A stretch of DNA of 64,000 bases from Pratylenchus scribneri (GCA_030063045.1 JAQSEB010000139.1:620001-684000), one strand, 5' to 3'. Shown: positions 35,001-48,965, counted from the first letter of the stretch. The notes: generated by a model from the letters alone, not told the origin. Numbers and translations: made by a program.

Positions 35001-38000
35001 ATGGCACAAAATCACCAATCAGAAATGAATAATAATCCACAATATTCTCATCAATATTTCCCCCAACAAAATCAAAATAATATGCCCTGTTATCAATATA
35101 ATCAATTTGTGGATCATCCAACTTATGGCCATCCCCAACAAAGTGAGTTTTTTTCACACAATATTGTGCCAAAATCATTTGTAAATCCAAAAGCCGAAAA
35201 AAACATTGAATTTGCCGAAAAACTTTAATCGAAAAATAATCTATTTTTGAGGCCATATTATTTGGCCACATAACAAAATGTTTGGGGCTTAATTATAAAT
35301 AGGTTTAGATTAATTTTAGGAATTAGCTTTCGGAGCATGCGAATCTTAAAGAAAGTTGATTTGGTCAAATTAAGCGAAAAGACAAATTTAAAGATTTTCG
35401 GCATAATATAATATCCTTTCTGAGAATTCTACAAATTCCTTTGCCTTCAAATGACATTTTTGTGCCCTCTAGGCATTTCACATTTTTGAGGCTTTTCCTT
35501 CACATTTTTCTTCCATTTTTTTTGGCCAGCTTTTCTTCCATTTTTTGGCCAGCTTTTCTTCCATTTTTTGGCCAGTTTTTCTTCCATTTTTTGGCCATGC
35601 CAAATTCATTTCATTCTTCCCCCAATTCATCCCATTCATTCCTCGATATTCATTCTTCCCCTCATTTTATTGTTGTTTGCCCTTCGCCCTTCCTAAAATT
35701 CTTCTTCCTTTTCCCCTCCTTTTTGATTCGCGCATTTCCCCCCTTTCAATTTCAACACATTCACCCTTTCATCGGCCATCATTTTTTATCGCCTTGGCCT
35801 CCACCCTTCCCCCTTTCCCCCCTTTTCCCGACGATTTGGGATGGGCCATGAAAAATGAATGATTCTCGAGGATGAATCAGGCAAAAATTCCTACACCTTT
35901 CGCCTTCCCATTTTTGGAGGCCCCCTTCTCATTTTAGGCAAATAATCCTCCGGCCTCCCAATTTCCCCTTCCAAAATGTGATGATGATGATGAAGGGACA
36001 GGGACAATAAAGCATCTTTTTAAGCACCTTTCAAAACGCCCAAAATATTCCAATTTTTTCATGTTTACGCCCTCCTCCTTCCATTTTTCCCTATGATGGA
36101 TGATGGATCCCGAATTAAAGCGGGGTGATTAGGAAGAGAATTAGGGGTCAAATCCGAGGCCAACAAAAAATGAGGCCAAGAAAAGAAGGGGAAAAGCAAA
36201 CTCTCCTTCTTTCATTTTCTCCTATAAATCCTAATAAAGTACGGGGGACGATTTGGAAGGCAATTGGGGGTTCAAATCCAGGGCCAAACAAAAGTAGGCC
36301 AACAAAAAAGGAGGCCAAGGAAAAAGAAAGGAAATAAGCCATCTTCACCTTTGCCAAAACTCTCTTCCCACATTTTTCCCTACAATCCCAAAAATGCGGG
36401 GATCAAAATGGGGTTCATCTTCCTAGACGAATACTGCTAGGCCAACAAAAAAGGCCAAAAATAAGGGAAAATGGGCCAAGAAAGAGGTCGTCTTCCGGGC
36501 CCCTCTTTCATCACAACAAAATTTGCCAATGCCCAAAATATTCCCTTTTCTCCTTTATGTTTACGCTATGCCCTTCCCCTCCAACCCTCATTTTCCCCTA
36601 TGATCCCAAAAGTACTGATGAGGGGCGATTAAAGGGGGTAAAATCCAGGGCCAAACAAAAAAAAGGCCAAGAAAGGTAGGAAATATGGGCCGGCCACCTT
36701 CGTCATCAACCTCTACAAAATTCCCCTTTTCTTCTTCATATTTATCACGCCCCCTCCCTAACCCCACCAGCCACCCCCACTTTTCCCTCATGATCCAAAT
36801 CCTAGCCGAATATTGGGCCAACACAAAAAAAGGCCAAGAAAAGAAGGGAAAATTGGGCCAAGAAAAGGCCAAGAAAAGAGGGGAAAATGGGCCACAAAAG
36901 GAGGGCGTCTTCCGGCCCCTCTTTCATCACAACAAAATTTGTGCTGATAATCACAGCAAAATGGAGGGTGGGGGTGGGTGGAGGATTATCGCCGGCGGGG
37001 TGAAAATGTCACGTCGACTTCGAACCCATCCAATTCTTCTTTTGGCCCCATTTTCCATTCATTCATTATTCAACCCTCCTTTAGGGCAAAATCAAATATC
37101 ATCCTCACTTTTTTTTTTATTATTCCATCCTCTTCAAAAATGTCGCCTTCTTCTTTTTCCTCCCTTTCCGTCTGGAGACTCCATTTTTCTTCCCCTCCAA
37201 TTTTCTAATCAGTAATCATTCTAATTTCTAATCAGTAAAAAGTGTCCTAAATGGAGGAGACTGGCAACAACAAATAGGAAAATGAATGAAAATGATTAAA
37301 ATTGGAATTTGACAAAAGAAAGGTAGGCTCCTCCTTCGCATTTTGGAATTGTCGTCAATGAATTGTCTTTTTTAGGCCATAAATTGGCCATAAATTTTTG
37401 GGTTGTGAATGAATCGCGTGTTCCCCTTCCTTCCGCTCCTTCATTCTTTCATCATTAAATTCAAAAAAAATGGTGGTTGGCTTCCGTTCCACCCTCAAAT
37501 TTTAGACTTCAATCATCATTTTTTGCTTTTTTAGCAAAATAAGCCGTTGATTTTTCACTGATTTTTTGCCTTTCTGTGACTCATTTTTGCCTTTTTTCAG
37601 CCCTAATTAATTCATATTTTTTCCAAATTTTTTCCTTTAGGGTTTATTCAAAATTTGGTGCATAAATTCCCATTTCAAACCAATTTTGACCTCTCAAAAT
37701 TTCGTGCCATCAATCTCTCCTCCTTTTTTGCCACCTTTTCGTAACAATTCCTCTAACCCGCTTAAAAGTATGGCCAATATTTTCTAATTCACATTTTTGA
37801 TTTTTCCAATCTTTTGCCCTTAGGGTTTATTCACAATTTGATTGCAAAAATTCCCTTTTTCAAATCAATTTTGGCCTCTGAATTTCCATACCATCTCCTC
37901 CATTTTGTAGTCAATTCACGGCAATTCCTCCAACACCTCAAACAGAAATGAAATAAGAAAATTTGATCAATATTTTCCGATGTCAAAATTGGATTCCAAA

Positions 38001-41000
38001 TTTCGTCAAACCTTTCCCTCCCTTTTTTTCATTCCATGTCTCCAATTTTTAATTTTTGCAATACGAAAAATTCCGCCTTAATTAAATTCCCCTTTCAATT
38101 TCGCAGATTTCCAGCAGCCGCCACAACAAAATTTCCACCACCACCACCACAATTCCCCTAATCCGCAAATGATGATGCCAAATCCTCCGCCAGTGCCTGT
38201 CCCATTGTTGGCCACATCCCCGTCACAACAAAAAACGCCACCAAATCCAATCGATGCCGATTCTTATGCCTCCAATGCCAACAATGCCAATGCCAATGAT
38301 CGGCCAATAATTGTGGAAATGCAGCCGGTTGCCCGTGTCCCCGTCAATTCCTCATCAAATCCATCATCATTGGCACATAATCCACATAATTTGATGCCCA
38401 CAAATGCGGCCTCGATTAGTCCCCTTCAGCCAGTCCCAATTTCATCAGGCTATTCAACAACAAGGCAAACAACGCCATCTTTCGGGCAACAGCAACAACA
38501 GCATGGCCAACAATCCGCAATGATGCCAATTCACTATTTCGGCGCAGATTGTCAACAACAGCAACAACAGGTGAGACAAAAAAGGGATTAATCCAAAATC
38601 CCATTGGAGAAAATTTTAGGCTAATAAGTAAGTGTATAAGGCTTATTAATTCTCGGAGGATGGGTTTAAAAGCAAAGTTTAAAGCTATAATTTTTCGAAA
38701 TTTGTTAAGTTTAATTAAGTCCGCAATTTGCAAAAGTAAAGGAGGGGGGACGGGACCCTTGGCTTTGCAGCCCAGCTTTTAAAGTTAAGGCTTATAGGGA
38801 TAGATTTGTGGACCAAAAAATTTGCAAATTCGAGTCAAGGATTCCCTTTTTTACTTTTGCAAATTGCGGATTTATTTTTAACTAAATAAGTTCTTATATT
38901 TTCCCTGGGATTTTGGGATTTGGTTCTTAGGATTTTAGGGTGAATCCAACAGGCAAAAGGCAAGGGGCATAACCAAGTCGATCATAAGGGTTAAATATGG
39001 AATGGAACCGCGCGAGTCTTGAGGGCAGTCCTAGAAGAGACTGAAAAGCATGGGATTTGGTGGCTGGGATCATCCCCAATCTTTTTTCTTTGTTGCCATC
39101 GCCCAGACGCGCGCGCCTATGGACCACTTTGGTGCGCTGGCCTTTGGGTGATGGTTCAGCTGAAAGTGAGGGAGAATGGGCCAAGGGGAGACGTGAATTT
39201 GGCCTGAAAATGGGAAAGAAAAGTCAGAAGGCTGAAGATGGCGGCCAGTTGATTGGAAAGGGCGCCGAATAAATCAATGAATAGAAGAAGGGAGGGGGAT
39301 CCTTGGCCCCTGCTTTGAATGGAAAGAATTGGCCAAGGATAGAGGGGAGACCAATCGACCATTTTTGAATGGGACCAGAGGAGTGACTCTCTGGAATTTG
39401 TGATTTTGATTTTTGTTGGCTTTTGTGGCCAATTCTACCCCCCCCCCCCACCCATTCTATCGAGATGAGGCCCAAAAAGGAGGCACGGGGGCATTTTTGG
39501 AGAAGGGAAAATGGGTGGATTGGAGAAATGGAATGGAAAGGGGATCGAGGGGCGCCAGAAATTTTGCGCGAAAATTGACGTGCGACCAATGAGGACCTAA
39601 ATTTCAGGCCTATTGGCCGCTGCGCATTCCTAATAAGGGGCGCAGGGCGTCATGGTCTGGCCAATAATGATGTGAATTTTGCCTCCCCATTCTCCTCCCT
39701 GCTCTTGGAATTTTGGCCATCTCCTCCTCGATTTTGGCCAATACAAAAAGTCCATGGCCTCAAGGCCTCTCCCCTCATAAATCGGTTTTCATTCTCACTT
39801 CCAAATCCCACCGAATTGAAAGGCCAATCCTGTCCCTATGTTTTTAATTATGCCGTATTCAAAAAAATGTTCCCAATATTTCTTTTGTGAGCCTTCTGTT
39901 TTAAATCTACTTTTTAATTTACACAAATTGGTTCATCAAAATAATTTCCTCAACCTTTTGAATGAAATTTTACCGATTCCTTATTCCAATTCCATGAACT
40001 AATGAAAATGGCTTAAAATCTCCAAATTTAGTCCATTTCTTCTTCAAATCCATTCAAATAGCTTAAAATAATTCCCCCTAATTCAGATGTTGAGTACTGG
40101 AAACACCGCTGCGGCCACTTTTCCCACCTCCATGATGTTTGACTTCTCTTCTATGATGGCACCACCTTCATTAGCGGCCAATTCCACCGCATTCCCCTCC
40201 TCTGCTCAAACAATAATTGGCTTTGATCAACAACAACACAACAACAATAATAATTTGTATTCCCTAATCGACTATGGCTCACTGTATCCATTCTGCGGTT
40301 TGGATGGCCAATCGCCGCAATTTGCCCCTTTTGCGGGACAATTCGACGCGTTAATGATGGGAGGCGGCAGTGGCCCTTTTGATGCCTTTGCCAATGCTCC
40401 GCCTCCTCAACATTTGACCAATTCGGTAGCTAGCGGTGGAGGATTGGGCAGCGAGGAAGAAGCCCTGGGGAAGCAATCACAAGAACAATTGGGGAGGAAA
40501 ATGAAGAGGTGAATAAAAAATGAATGTAAATTTAGAAGCCAATTTAGTGATGGGTTTGGGTTTTGGATTGGGGTAATTGGTTATTGAGGGGATAAGGTGT
40601 CAGAATTAAAATGAATACATTTTAAATAAAAATCAGAATATGTGAAAGTGGAATACAAAGAAAATTAAATTTCTAGAATGAAATTAAAACTTTCTTGAGA
40701 AATAGAAAAAATCAGAATTAAAACTTTCGGGAACAATCGGAAAACAAAATCAGAATTAAAACTTTCCGGAACAACCGGAAAACAAAATCAGAATTAAAAC
40801 TTTCCGGAACAACCGGAAAACAAAATCAGAATTAAAACTTTCCGGAACAACCGGAAAACAAAATCAGAATTAAAACTTTCCGGAACAACCGGAACACAAT
40901 CAGAATTAAAACTTTCCGGAACAACCGGAAAACAAAATCAGAATTAAAACTTTCCGGAACAACCGGAAGGCAAAATCAGAATTAAAACTTTCCGGAACAA

Positions 41001-44000
41001 CCGGAACAAAATCAGAATTAAAACTTTCCGGAACAACCGGAACAAAATCAGAATTAAAACTTTCCAGAACAACCGGAGAACAAAATCAGAATTAAAACTT
41101 TCCGGAACTACCGGAAAGCAAAATCAGAATTAAAACTTTCCGGAACAACCGGAAACAAAATCAGAATTAAAACTTTCCGGAACAAAATTAGAATTAAAAC
41201 TTTCCGGAAAGAAATCAGAATTAAAACTTTCCGGAAAGAAATCAGAATTAAAACTTTCTGGAACAACCGGAAACAAAATCAGAATTAAAACTTTCCGGAA
41301 CAAAATTAGAATTAAAACTTTTCGGAAAGAAATCAGAATTAAAAATTTTTTAATAATTATTTGAAATGAAAAGAAATTCAAGGCAGAATATTTTAAGAAA
41401 TGAATGACATTTTTAATATTTTCAGGGAATTGGTGGACGATTCAAGCAGTGGTGCATTTTCGTCCACGGCTTTATATGGCAATTCTTCTAGTCCACAACA
41501 ATTCCAACATGTTCCGGCCACTTTCCATGCCCACCAAATGCTCCTTCATCCCCAAATTGGCAGCAACATTCATCGGCGACCGTCTCAAAATCAACCAGAT
41601 TCTGGCATAAATTCGGCATCCACTTCACCGGCTGCCTCCTCCACCCCATCATCGGCAAAATGTTCGGCCATTTCTTCCTCCTCATCTTCGTCTTCTTCGT
41701 CTCGTTCTTCATCCCTTTCATTTGCCTCCTCCACAAATTTGGACGAATTCGATGCCGCAATCAGTCCATCTACGGTGGGCATTGGCCAAATGGCTGCCGC
41801 AGCGGCCGCTTCAATTTTACCGCCTGAAATGAGCGCAAAAGTTTTTTGTCCACCCAGTGCCCTGAATCCGAAAATGGCACGGAGAACACCGCGTCGAAGT
41901 CGCCAAGAGCTGAGCCACAAACGAGTCCACTATTGCATGATTGGCGGTACGTTTTTTTTGACATTTTTGTGGGAATGAGAAATTTATTTGTGCCAAATTT
42001 TTGTTTTAGGGAAATAAAATATCGGGATTTATATTTTTTATAAATTTTCATATTTTATTTAAAACTTTCGGCCAAAATTTCGATGCCAAATTATTTCCTA
42101 ACATTTATTTAAAATTCAGAAAAGAAATTTTCAATAAAAATTTAAAAAAATTCCATTTAAAATGAATTAAAAACTTAGAAAAATATTCAAAAGGGGATAA
42201 TGCGGATAAAGTTACCGCCCATAGTACCGTACCGTACTCTCTGCCTTCATCCCACATTTCCCTTCCCTCTCTGCCATTGTGATGGGTGCCTGGGGGAACT
42301 AGGACTATCATGTTTCCATTTTAGCCCCAAGCCCCAACCCCCTAACCAATGACCACAAATCACCCACCTTCAAGGTGACTTATTTTTTTTTTATTTGAGT
42401 TGACTCATCCAAATTCGCAAAATAATATTTTCTCTCGGCGAAGAGATTAAATGATGATCAAGCATTTTTTTTTGTGGGGGGGGGGGATTTGGAACGAAAA
42501 TTTAGGAGGGGAGTGGGAAAGGTCAAGGAAACTTTGTTAAGTCTGGAGACTATAGGGGATTTTTGGTACTGGGAGAAGATTTTTGGTACGGGAGAGGATC
42601 ACGAAAGGAAAGATTAGGCGCTGGAAGGCCCTGCTGGGCACACGCCTTGCCTCCACTTCATATTTATGGCCACATTTTGCCTTCCAAACTTTTGGTTTTT
42701 GTTGACCCAATGCCCCAATAATAAGGTTTTTCTTATTTGTTTGCCTTGCGCAACCCAATCACCCCCAAAAAAAGGGGGACAATTTATTCAGTTCTTCCCA
42801 CTGGGTTTTTCTTGTGTGTGGATTAAGCTTAAACCTGCGCCGATTTAGGGGATTAAAAATTGGGCAGAGAGAAAGTCTCGTCATGGATGATTTGGTTGCT
42901 TATGAATGAGGGGATTAAATTTGGCATAAAAAAGGTTGGAATTGTGAAGGCAAAAATATTTTGGATACCATAATTGCCTAAAAATTGGCCAAAATGAATT
43001 AATAAAATTAATTTAAAATTAGTAAAAATGTCTAAAAAATTGGCTAAAATTAATTAATGAATTTAATTTTAAATTAGTGAGAAACCTAAAAATTGGCCTA
43101 AATTGGTCAAAATAAATTAATGAAATTAATTTAAAATTTTAATAAATGAATAAATGAATTTATTATTTTCCAAAATTTTGCAGATTGCGACAAAGTCTAC
43201 ACCAAATCCAGCCATTTGAAGGCCCATCAACGGCTGCATACTGGTAAGGCAACAAGACATTTAAATTCCTTGGCCAATTCCTTTGGCCATAACTCAACAA
43301 GGAAGCAACCAATTCAGGAAGGCAATATGCCATTTTAAAGCCCTAAATCTCCTCTAAAAATTGAATTTCGCCTTCCAAAATTGGCTAATGCCTCATTGAG
43401 ATATGATCCAAAAAGAACAAATGAGCGAATCAGGACATTTATACTATCTGAACTATCTTTTGGCCATATCTCAACAAGGAAGCGACCAATTCAGGAAGGC
43501 TATATGCCATTTTAAAGCCCTAAATATCCTCTAAAAAGTGGCTTAATTAATTTTTGTAAATTTAGAATAATTTGTAAAATAAGTGGCTTTTCCTCAAATA
43601 ATTCGAGTTTATTACACTTAAAGACATGTAACTTTTTTGTATATTTTAATTTTATAAAATTTAAAATTGCCACTTTGTAGAGGATACTTTGGGCTTTCAA
43701 ATGGTATATCGCCTTTCAAAATTGGCCAATGCCTCATTGGGTTATGGCCAAAAGAATGACTCTGCTCCTTTCTCAAAAAATATTTGGGTTTATTACACTC
43801 AAAGACATGTTACTTTTTTAATGCTTAGATTTAATAAAAATTAAAAATGCCACTTTGTAGAGCGCACTTTGGGCTTTAAAATGGTATATAGCCTTCCTGA
43901 ATTGGCTAATGCCTTGTCGAGTTATTAACAAAATAATGGTCCAAGTACTGCGCCAAATTCTTTAATTTTCCTCGCCCTCCAATTTTACCTCTGGCATAAA

Positions 44001-46389
44001 ATTTATTGGGGCCATGCTATTCTTCGGCAACCACCAATTTGCGTACCCACCTCCCTTTCCCACCGAAAACTGAATTTATTTGGCGGGACGGTAACAAAAA
44101 CTTTTTATTAGGTGGGTATAAAAGGCGCCGCGCGCAACATTTCCCCCTTTTCCTCTCAAAAAGGTTACTTCCATAAAAACTTAGAAGAGGGGAAATTTTC
44201 GCGCACCTCACAAAATCCCTTTTCCCCCTTAAAATTAGCCGCAAAATAGCATTGGGAATCCCCTCCCCTAAATAAAGTTTTGGATTCCCTTCCCTCATAT
44301 AATATTTGCCCCCAAAATAAATACATAAAAATATTGAGAAATGGGAAGAAGAAGATTGACATTTTAGTGACCCCCAAGCCCCAATACAAATTAAGGGATA
44401 AGGGTAAACCTTTTGGGGCGGCATTCCCTTATTAATGAAGAATGGTGGGTGAATTGTTTTAAGGAGGGGAGAAAAGATTTTTGAGACAAATTTGACATCG
44501 CTTTTCGCGCACAAAATCCTTCTTTTCCCCCTTGGAAATTAGCCGCAAAATGACATTCGGCATCATCCACCGTCTCCTCCATAAATAAAGTTTTGAATTC
44601 CCTCCGAAAATATATGTGGTTTATTTTTATTCGCTGCCAATTCCCACATATTTGCCCCCAAGTAAAAACATAAAAACGTCGAGAGAAGAAGAAGATTGAC
44701 ATTTTGGTGACCCCTCTTTACAAATTAAGGGATAAGGCAACCTTTTGGCGGCATTCTTTATATTAATGAAGAGTACGGGGCGAATTGTTTTAAGGAGGGG
44801 AGAAAAGATTTTTGGACGGAATTTTGAGAGCAGCGGCAAAGTAAAGGAGGAACATTTTTGGCCAGGCTAGAACAATTCGGCGCACTCAAAAATGATTCTT
44901 AACTAAATATAAATGAAGAGGGGAATAAATTGTTTGCCTACAAATTTAGGAGGAAAGGCAATTGGATAGGTCCCAAAAACATATCCAAATCATCTCATCC
45001 ATTTGGCCTGTAAATTGGCTCTTCTTCTTCTGTTCTTCCTTTGGTTCAACCGCCTAATTAAGTGGGACAAGCGGAATTGGGTGAATGATTTTGGGGCAGG
45101 GAAATGACCAAGAAAATATAGGCCATAATTTTGTAGGGGTTTTAGTGGAAAGAATTGGAAAAAGAGATGGAAAATTAGCATTAAAATTAACCACCAAAAT
45201 AGGCCCCACAATTTTTGGGGATCTTTGAGGGGAAAAATTGGAAAATAGTGGATAATTGGCATAAAAATGAACCACTTTTAGTATTTTGTTAAAAATAAAA
45301 TCCTTCCTTGAACGGTTTGGGTAATTTTCGGTCCCATTCATTTCCATCCCAGAAAGAATGTTGGCCAACCAACCAAAGAGTTCATTAGCCAATAAACTAA
45401 TTAAGATTACTATATGCTATTTTATAGCCTAATATAGTGGCTATTCGATTTGTACATTTAAATGACCATAAATTTTAATCAAATTTTATGGCCATAAAAT
45501 TCAATCGAGACAAAGGTGTTCCATTCCTTTCTTAAATAACTTATTCCAAAGGTATTAAAAATGGTGATTTTAAACAAGATTTCCTCATTCGATAGATACT
45601 AAAATGGCAGAAAAATCCCAATTAATCCCTATGGCAGTTTCGCTAATTAAATTTTTTCCAAAAATTCATAAATTCTCTCATAAATGAAAATTCATCATTA
45701 AAATTCATAATGATTTTGCAGGGGAAAAGCCCTATTCCTGTGTGTTCCCGGATTGCCATTGGCAATTTGCCCGGAGCGATGAATTGACTCGACATTTGCG
45801 CAAACACACCGGTGCAAAACCATTTCGATGCCCGCATTGTGTCCGGTCATTTGCCCGGTCCGATCATTTACAGGTGAGGAAATGGGGAAAATTATTCCTC
45901 ATTTTAATGGAAAATCAAATAATTTCTATTAATTCATTTTACTGGGAGGAATAGGCTGGCTAATTGGTCAATATCTCGGCCAACTTTCAAGATGTTTAAA
46001 AAACTTTTGTATTATTTAATTAAGCTTTTTCTTGGGAGCTTTTTGATATCAAAATGATTAATCAAACTAAAATTGTGGTCAAAATGGTTATGGCCAAAAA
46101 ATGAAAATGGCCCGATTATGACCAAATTTTGCCACCTTTTTTTGGTTACAAATATTTGCAATTTCCAATTAAAATTCTTTTCCAAATCAATTTTACTCAA
46201 AATTTGCATTTTAAATTGCCATTTATTTTTCAGTTGCATATGAAAAGGCACAGTCAAAAGCAGGGGCCAGGCAGTGGACGCGGTCGAAAAAGTGCAGCTC
46301 AACGCCAACAAATTCAACAACAAATTGAGCAACAAAATCAACAACAACAGCAGCAAATGTTCCTTCAACAAATGCCTCAATTGCATTAG
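35001..46389 (+). CDS. klf: Kruppel-like factor (three C2H2 zinc fingers)
   Basis: This is a nuclear DNA-binding transcription factor of the KLF/SP class. The seven exons are 35001-35142, 38107-38570, 40087-40508, 41426-41946, 43184-43243, 45722-45873 and 46234-46389, totalling 1917 nt and 638 aa. The N-terminal 500 residues are low in complexity (Gln, Asn, His, Pro, Ser), including a Ser tract and polyQ. Three fingers occupy about residues 509-595: [20 protein letters not shown], then [20 protein letters not shown], then [17 protein letters not shown], joined by TGEKP and TGAKP linkers. The recognition helices [14 protein letters not shown] and RSDHLQL are those of KLF/SP proteins that bind CACCC/GC boxes. 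A short basic, polyQ C-terminus follows. The last intron splits finger 3 just before LHMKRH. The paralogue (klf-1, -2 or -3) cannot be assigned. Introns 1, 2 and 5 are 1.5-3 kb and full of repeats. Confidence 0.95.
36100..36960. repeat. Tandem duplication in KLF intron 1
   Basis: About four diverged copies contain GGGGCGATT or GGGGACGATT, then TCAAATCCAGGGCCAA, ACAAAAAAAGGCCAAGAAA and GGAAAATGGGCC; two copies of CGTCTTCC followed by GGCCCCTCTTTCATCACAAC lie at about 36488 and 36905. There is no coding capacity. Confidence 0.7.
40690..41345. repeat. 38-bp minisatellite in KLF intron 3
   Basis: About 16-17 units of roughly 38 bp: CAGAATTAAAACTTTCCGG followed by AACAACCGGAAAACAAAAT, with shorter units near the right end. 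The unit has an internal palindrome (TTCCGGAA) and is shared with arrays at 54535-54890 and 56955-57400. Confidence 0.95.
43260..43935. repeat. GAGATATGGCCAAAA repeat cluster in KLF intron 5
   Basis: Degenerate copies occur in both orientations of the family at 29790-33960, including GGCCATAACTCAACAAGGAA, GCAACCAATTCAGGAAGGC and AATGGTATATCGCCTTTC. Confidence 0.8.
44090..44840. repeat. Two-copy duplication in KLF intron 5
   Basis: About 44190-44500 and 44510-44830 align with each other: CACAAAATCC, TTTTCCCCCTT, AAATTAGCCGCAAAAT, AATAAAGTTTTG, TTGACATTTT, CAAATTAAGGGATAAGG and GAATTGTTTTAAGGAGGGGA occur in the same order in both copies. Confidence 0.75.
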
Positions 46390-47412
46390 TGCAGGAAAAT
46401 GCCAATTTGTTGGGGAAATTGCCCTTTTTGGATGAATGATTGTTTTTTTTTATATTTTTTTTTTTGTTATTATTTCTTATTTTGGATTAATTTATTCACG
46501 GCAAATTAATTTGGTGAAGAATTTTTGGTTGCCAAAATACATATCCACTTTTTGTATATTTTCCCCTTTTAATCATTCCTCTATTTTCTTCTGTTCCAAA
46601 TTGCTGCCAAAATACATAAAAAATTATGCCCAACAAACAAATTATTATCCAACCAAACCATTATCCATTCCAATTCAATTCCAATTAATTAATTCCATTT
46701 TTTCATCGGCATTTCATACAATTACATTCCAAATATTATTTATATTTAATCAGCCAGTTTGCAATTATTCTTTCCTTCTTCAAAATGATCAAAATACCTT
46801 CGGCATTTATCACCAAAACATTATTTTTGTACATATTTTTTTGTTATTTTTAATGGTTTTTTATGTTTAGTTTTTTAATTATAGACGATAAATGTTTAGT
46901 AGAAATTCGAAATATATTTTTTATAAAATTTTATTAGGAAACATGATGCATCCATAAAATTGCTTTTCAATCAATCAATAAAAATCAATAAAAAAAATCA
47001 TTATACGGTCGATTTTTCAAATAAAGGAGCCTTTTTGTTTGGCAAAATGTTTACATTTAAGACATTATATCCACACCGATTTTTTTTATGCAGTGCAGGA
47101 AGAAAAACCAAAAAAAATTATGTTTTCGGATTTAGCTTTGGAAAAGCCAAGCCCATATATACAACAAGTTTCAACAACCATTAATTAATGAATGTTAATC
47201 TAACAAAAACACAGTTTAATTAAAAGTGTTTTAAACAGCTTTAATGAAACGCGCAAAAGCACACATAATTAATGACAAATTTTTTCACGTGGGGCTTAAT
47301 TCTTCTTCTAATTTGGCTGAATTTAGTTTTAAAATTTGTTGAAATCAAACATTGCCAATTCTTACGTTCTTTTTTATGTTAATTTATCAGGATAAAAAGT
47401 TATAGTTTGCTT
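46390..47412. other. KLF 3' region
   Basis: AT-rich sequence after the KLF stop. Clustered AATAAA signals at about 46978 and 46988 probably mark the 3' end. I see no gene from there to the hAT element. Confidence 0.5.
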
Positions 47413-47420
47413 GTTTAACT

Positions 47421-48886
47421 TAGAGCCCGGCGCGAAGGAAAATCCGGACCCGCGGACCGGATTTTCGAACCGAAAAAATCCCGGGCCGGACCGGACCGGA
47501 TAATCCGTACAAAATCCGGTCCGGAAATAATCCGTACCTTAAAATTGTACGGATCCGGATACGGATTTCCGGATTTTCAAAAAATTTTTTTTTCACAGAT
47601 ATAAGTAAAAAAAACAAAATTTATAGCGATTAAAATAAAAAATGAAATCAAATTTATCGAGATAAAATAAAAAACGAAATCAAATTTATTCAAATTAATA
47701 TGAGCCAACTTCGAATACTTTTGTTAAGGAAAATCAACATTTCCGCTGTTTCTGGGAACTAAAATCAGAATCAGAATTACAATTCAGAAATTACAAATCG
47801 CAATCAGAATTTCCAATTCTGAATTTATTTTTGAAAATAACCCAAAAATTTGTGCTCATTTTCAAAATATTCCCGAAATGTGAACCTTATTTTTTAGTCC
47901 GGGGAAGACATGCAATGGCATGTGCTTTAAATTTTGTGGCAACCCTAATTTAGTAAAATGGGTACTTTCCTGTTATCTGGGGGGCAAAGCGATTATATGG
48001 GGGGCAAGGAGATTATATGGGGGGCAAGATCTATAATATATAATAGGATGATTAGGAAGATGATGAAGATGATGACGAAGATGATGATGATGATGATGAA
48101 GATGAAGAAGATGATGATGATTAAGAAGATGAAGAAGGTCATAATCATCTTCCTAATCATCCTATTATAGATCTTGCCCCCCATATAATCTCCTTGCCCC
48201 CCATATAATCACCCGGCCCCCCATATAATCGCTTTGCCCCCCCCCCCCCCCCCCAGATAACAGGAAAGAACCGTAAAATGGCATCCTATAAATCCAACAC
48301 TGGCACTGGCACCCAGAGCCACATGTATTATTCACTTAATAAAATCAATTTCATTTGACAATTAATTAGGTTGGATGGATAGGTATGAAAAATTGAATAT
48401 CATATTCGTGTTCAGCATCAAAAATTACATATGAAACACTTATTAAACTTTTTTTAATTAAATTTTTAAAGAAAATTGTGGAAATAGGCGAATTGTGTTT
48501 TTGCCCCCAATAGGCGAATCGTGGATAGGCGCACTGTGGGGCTCCGTTGTATAAAACAAAAAATAAAAATATATTAAAGAAAGAATTAAAAAAAGAAATT
48601 ATTAAATAAAGATTTTAAAGGAATTTGGATCGTTTCAAAAAAAATTATTCACAGAAATAGGATGAATGATCCTTTTTCCTAGCATTTGAAAAATCCGGAA
48701 ATCCGGATGCAAAAAATCCGGACCCGCGGGCCGGATTTTCGTTTGGCTAAAATCCCGGGCCGGACCGGACCGGATAATCCGTACAAAAATCCGGCCCGGA
48801 AATAATCCGGAAAATCAAAAAATGTACGGATTTCGGACTCCGGGTCCGGATAATCCGTACGGACCCGGAATCCGCGCCGGGCTCTA
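47421..48886. mobile_element. Non-autonomous hAT element with 8-bp target duplication
   Basis: The terminal inverted repeats TAGAGCCCGGCGCG (47421-47434) and CGCGCCGGGCTCTA (48873-48886) are exact, and GTTTAACT is duplicated at 47413-47420 and 48887-48894. An 8-bp duplication with a TAGAG-type end is diagnostic of the hAT superfamily. GC-rich subterminal regions repeat GGCCGGACCGGACCGGATAA and ATCCGTAC-type words. It has no transposase frame and carries a nested element at 47961-48272. Confidence 0.9.
47961..48272. mobile_element. Fold-back element nested in the hAT element
   Basis: The ends are GGTACTTTCCTGTTATCTGG and its near-exact reverse complement ending GGAAAGAACC. GTAAAATG is duplicated at 47953-47960 and 48273-48280, an 8-bp target duplication. 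The arms contain repeated ATTATATGGGGGGCAAG and a central GAAGATGATGATGA tract. It inserted after the host element. Confidence 0.88.
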
Positions 48887-48965
48887 GTTTAACTGTTCTA
48901 ATAAGTAAAAAATTGATAAAATTTAAAAATTTTTAAACTAAAAACCTGTCATCATAAAAAATCAT

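Noticed and set aside
35441..37215. Phe/Pro/Ser-rich frames in KLF intron 1
   Set aside because: Pyrimidine-rich low-complexity intron sequence, open in overlapping frames, without splice support.
46436..47184. Frames after the KLF stop
   Set aside because: A/T-rich 3' region with polyadenylation signals and no conserved features.
47958..48184. Met/Lys- and Ile/Phe-rich frames
   Set aside because: Products of the GATGAT tract inside a palindromic mobile element.
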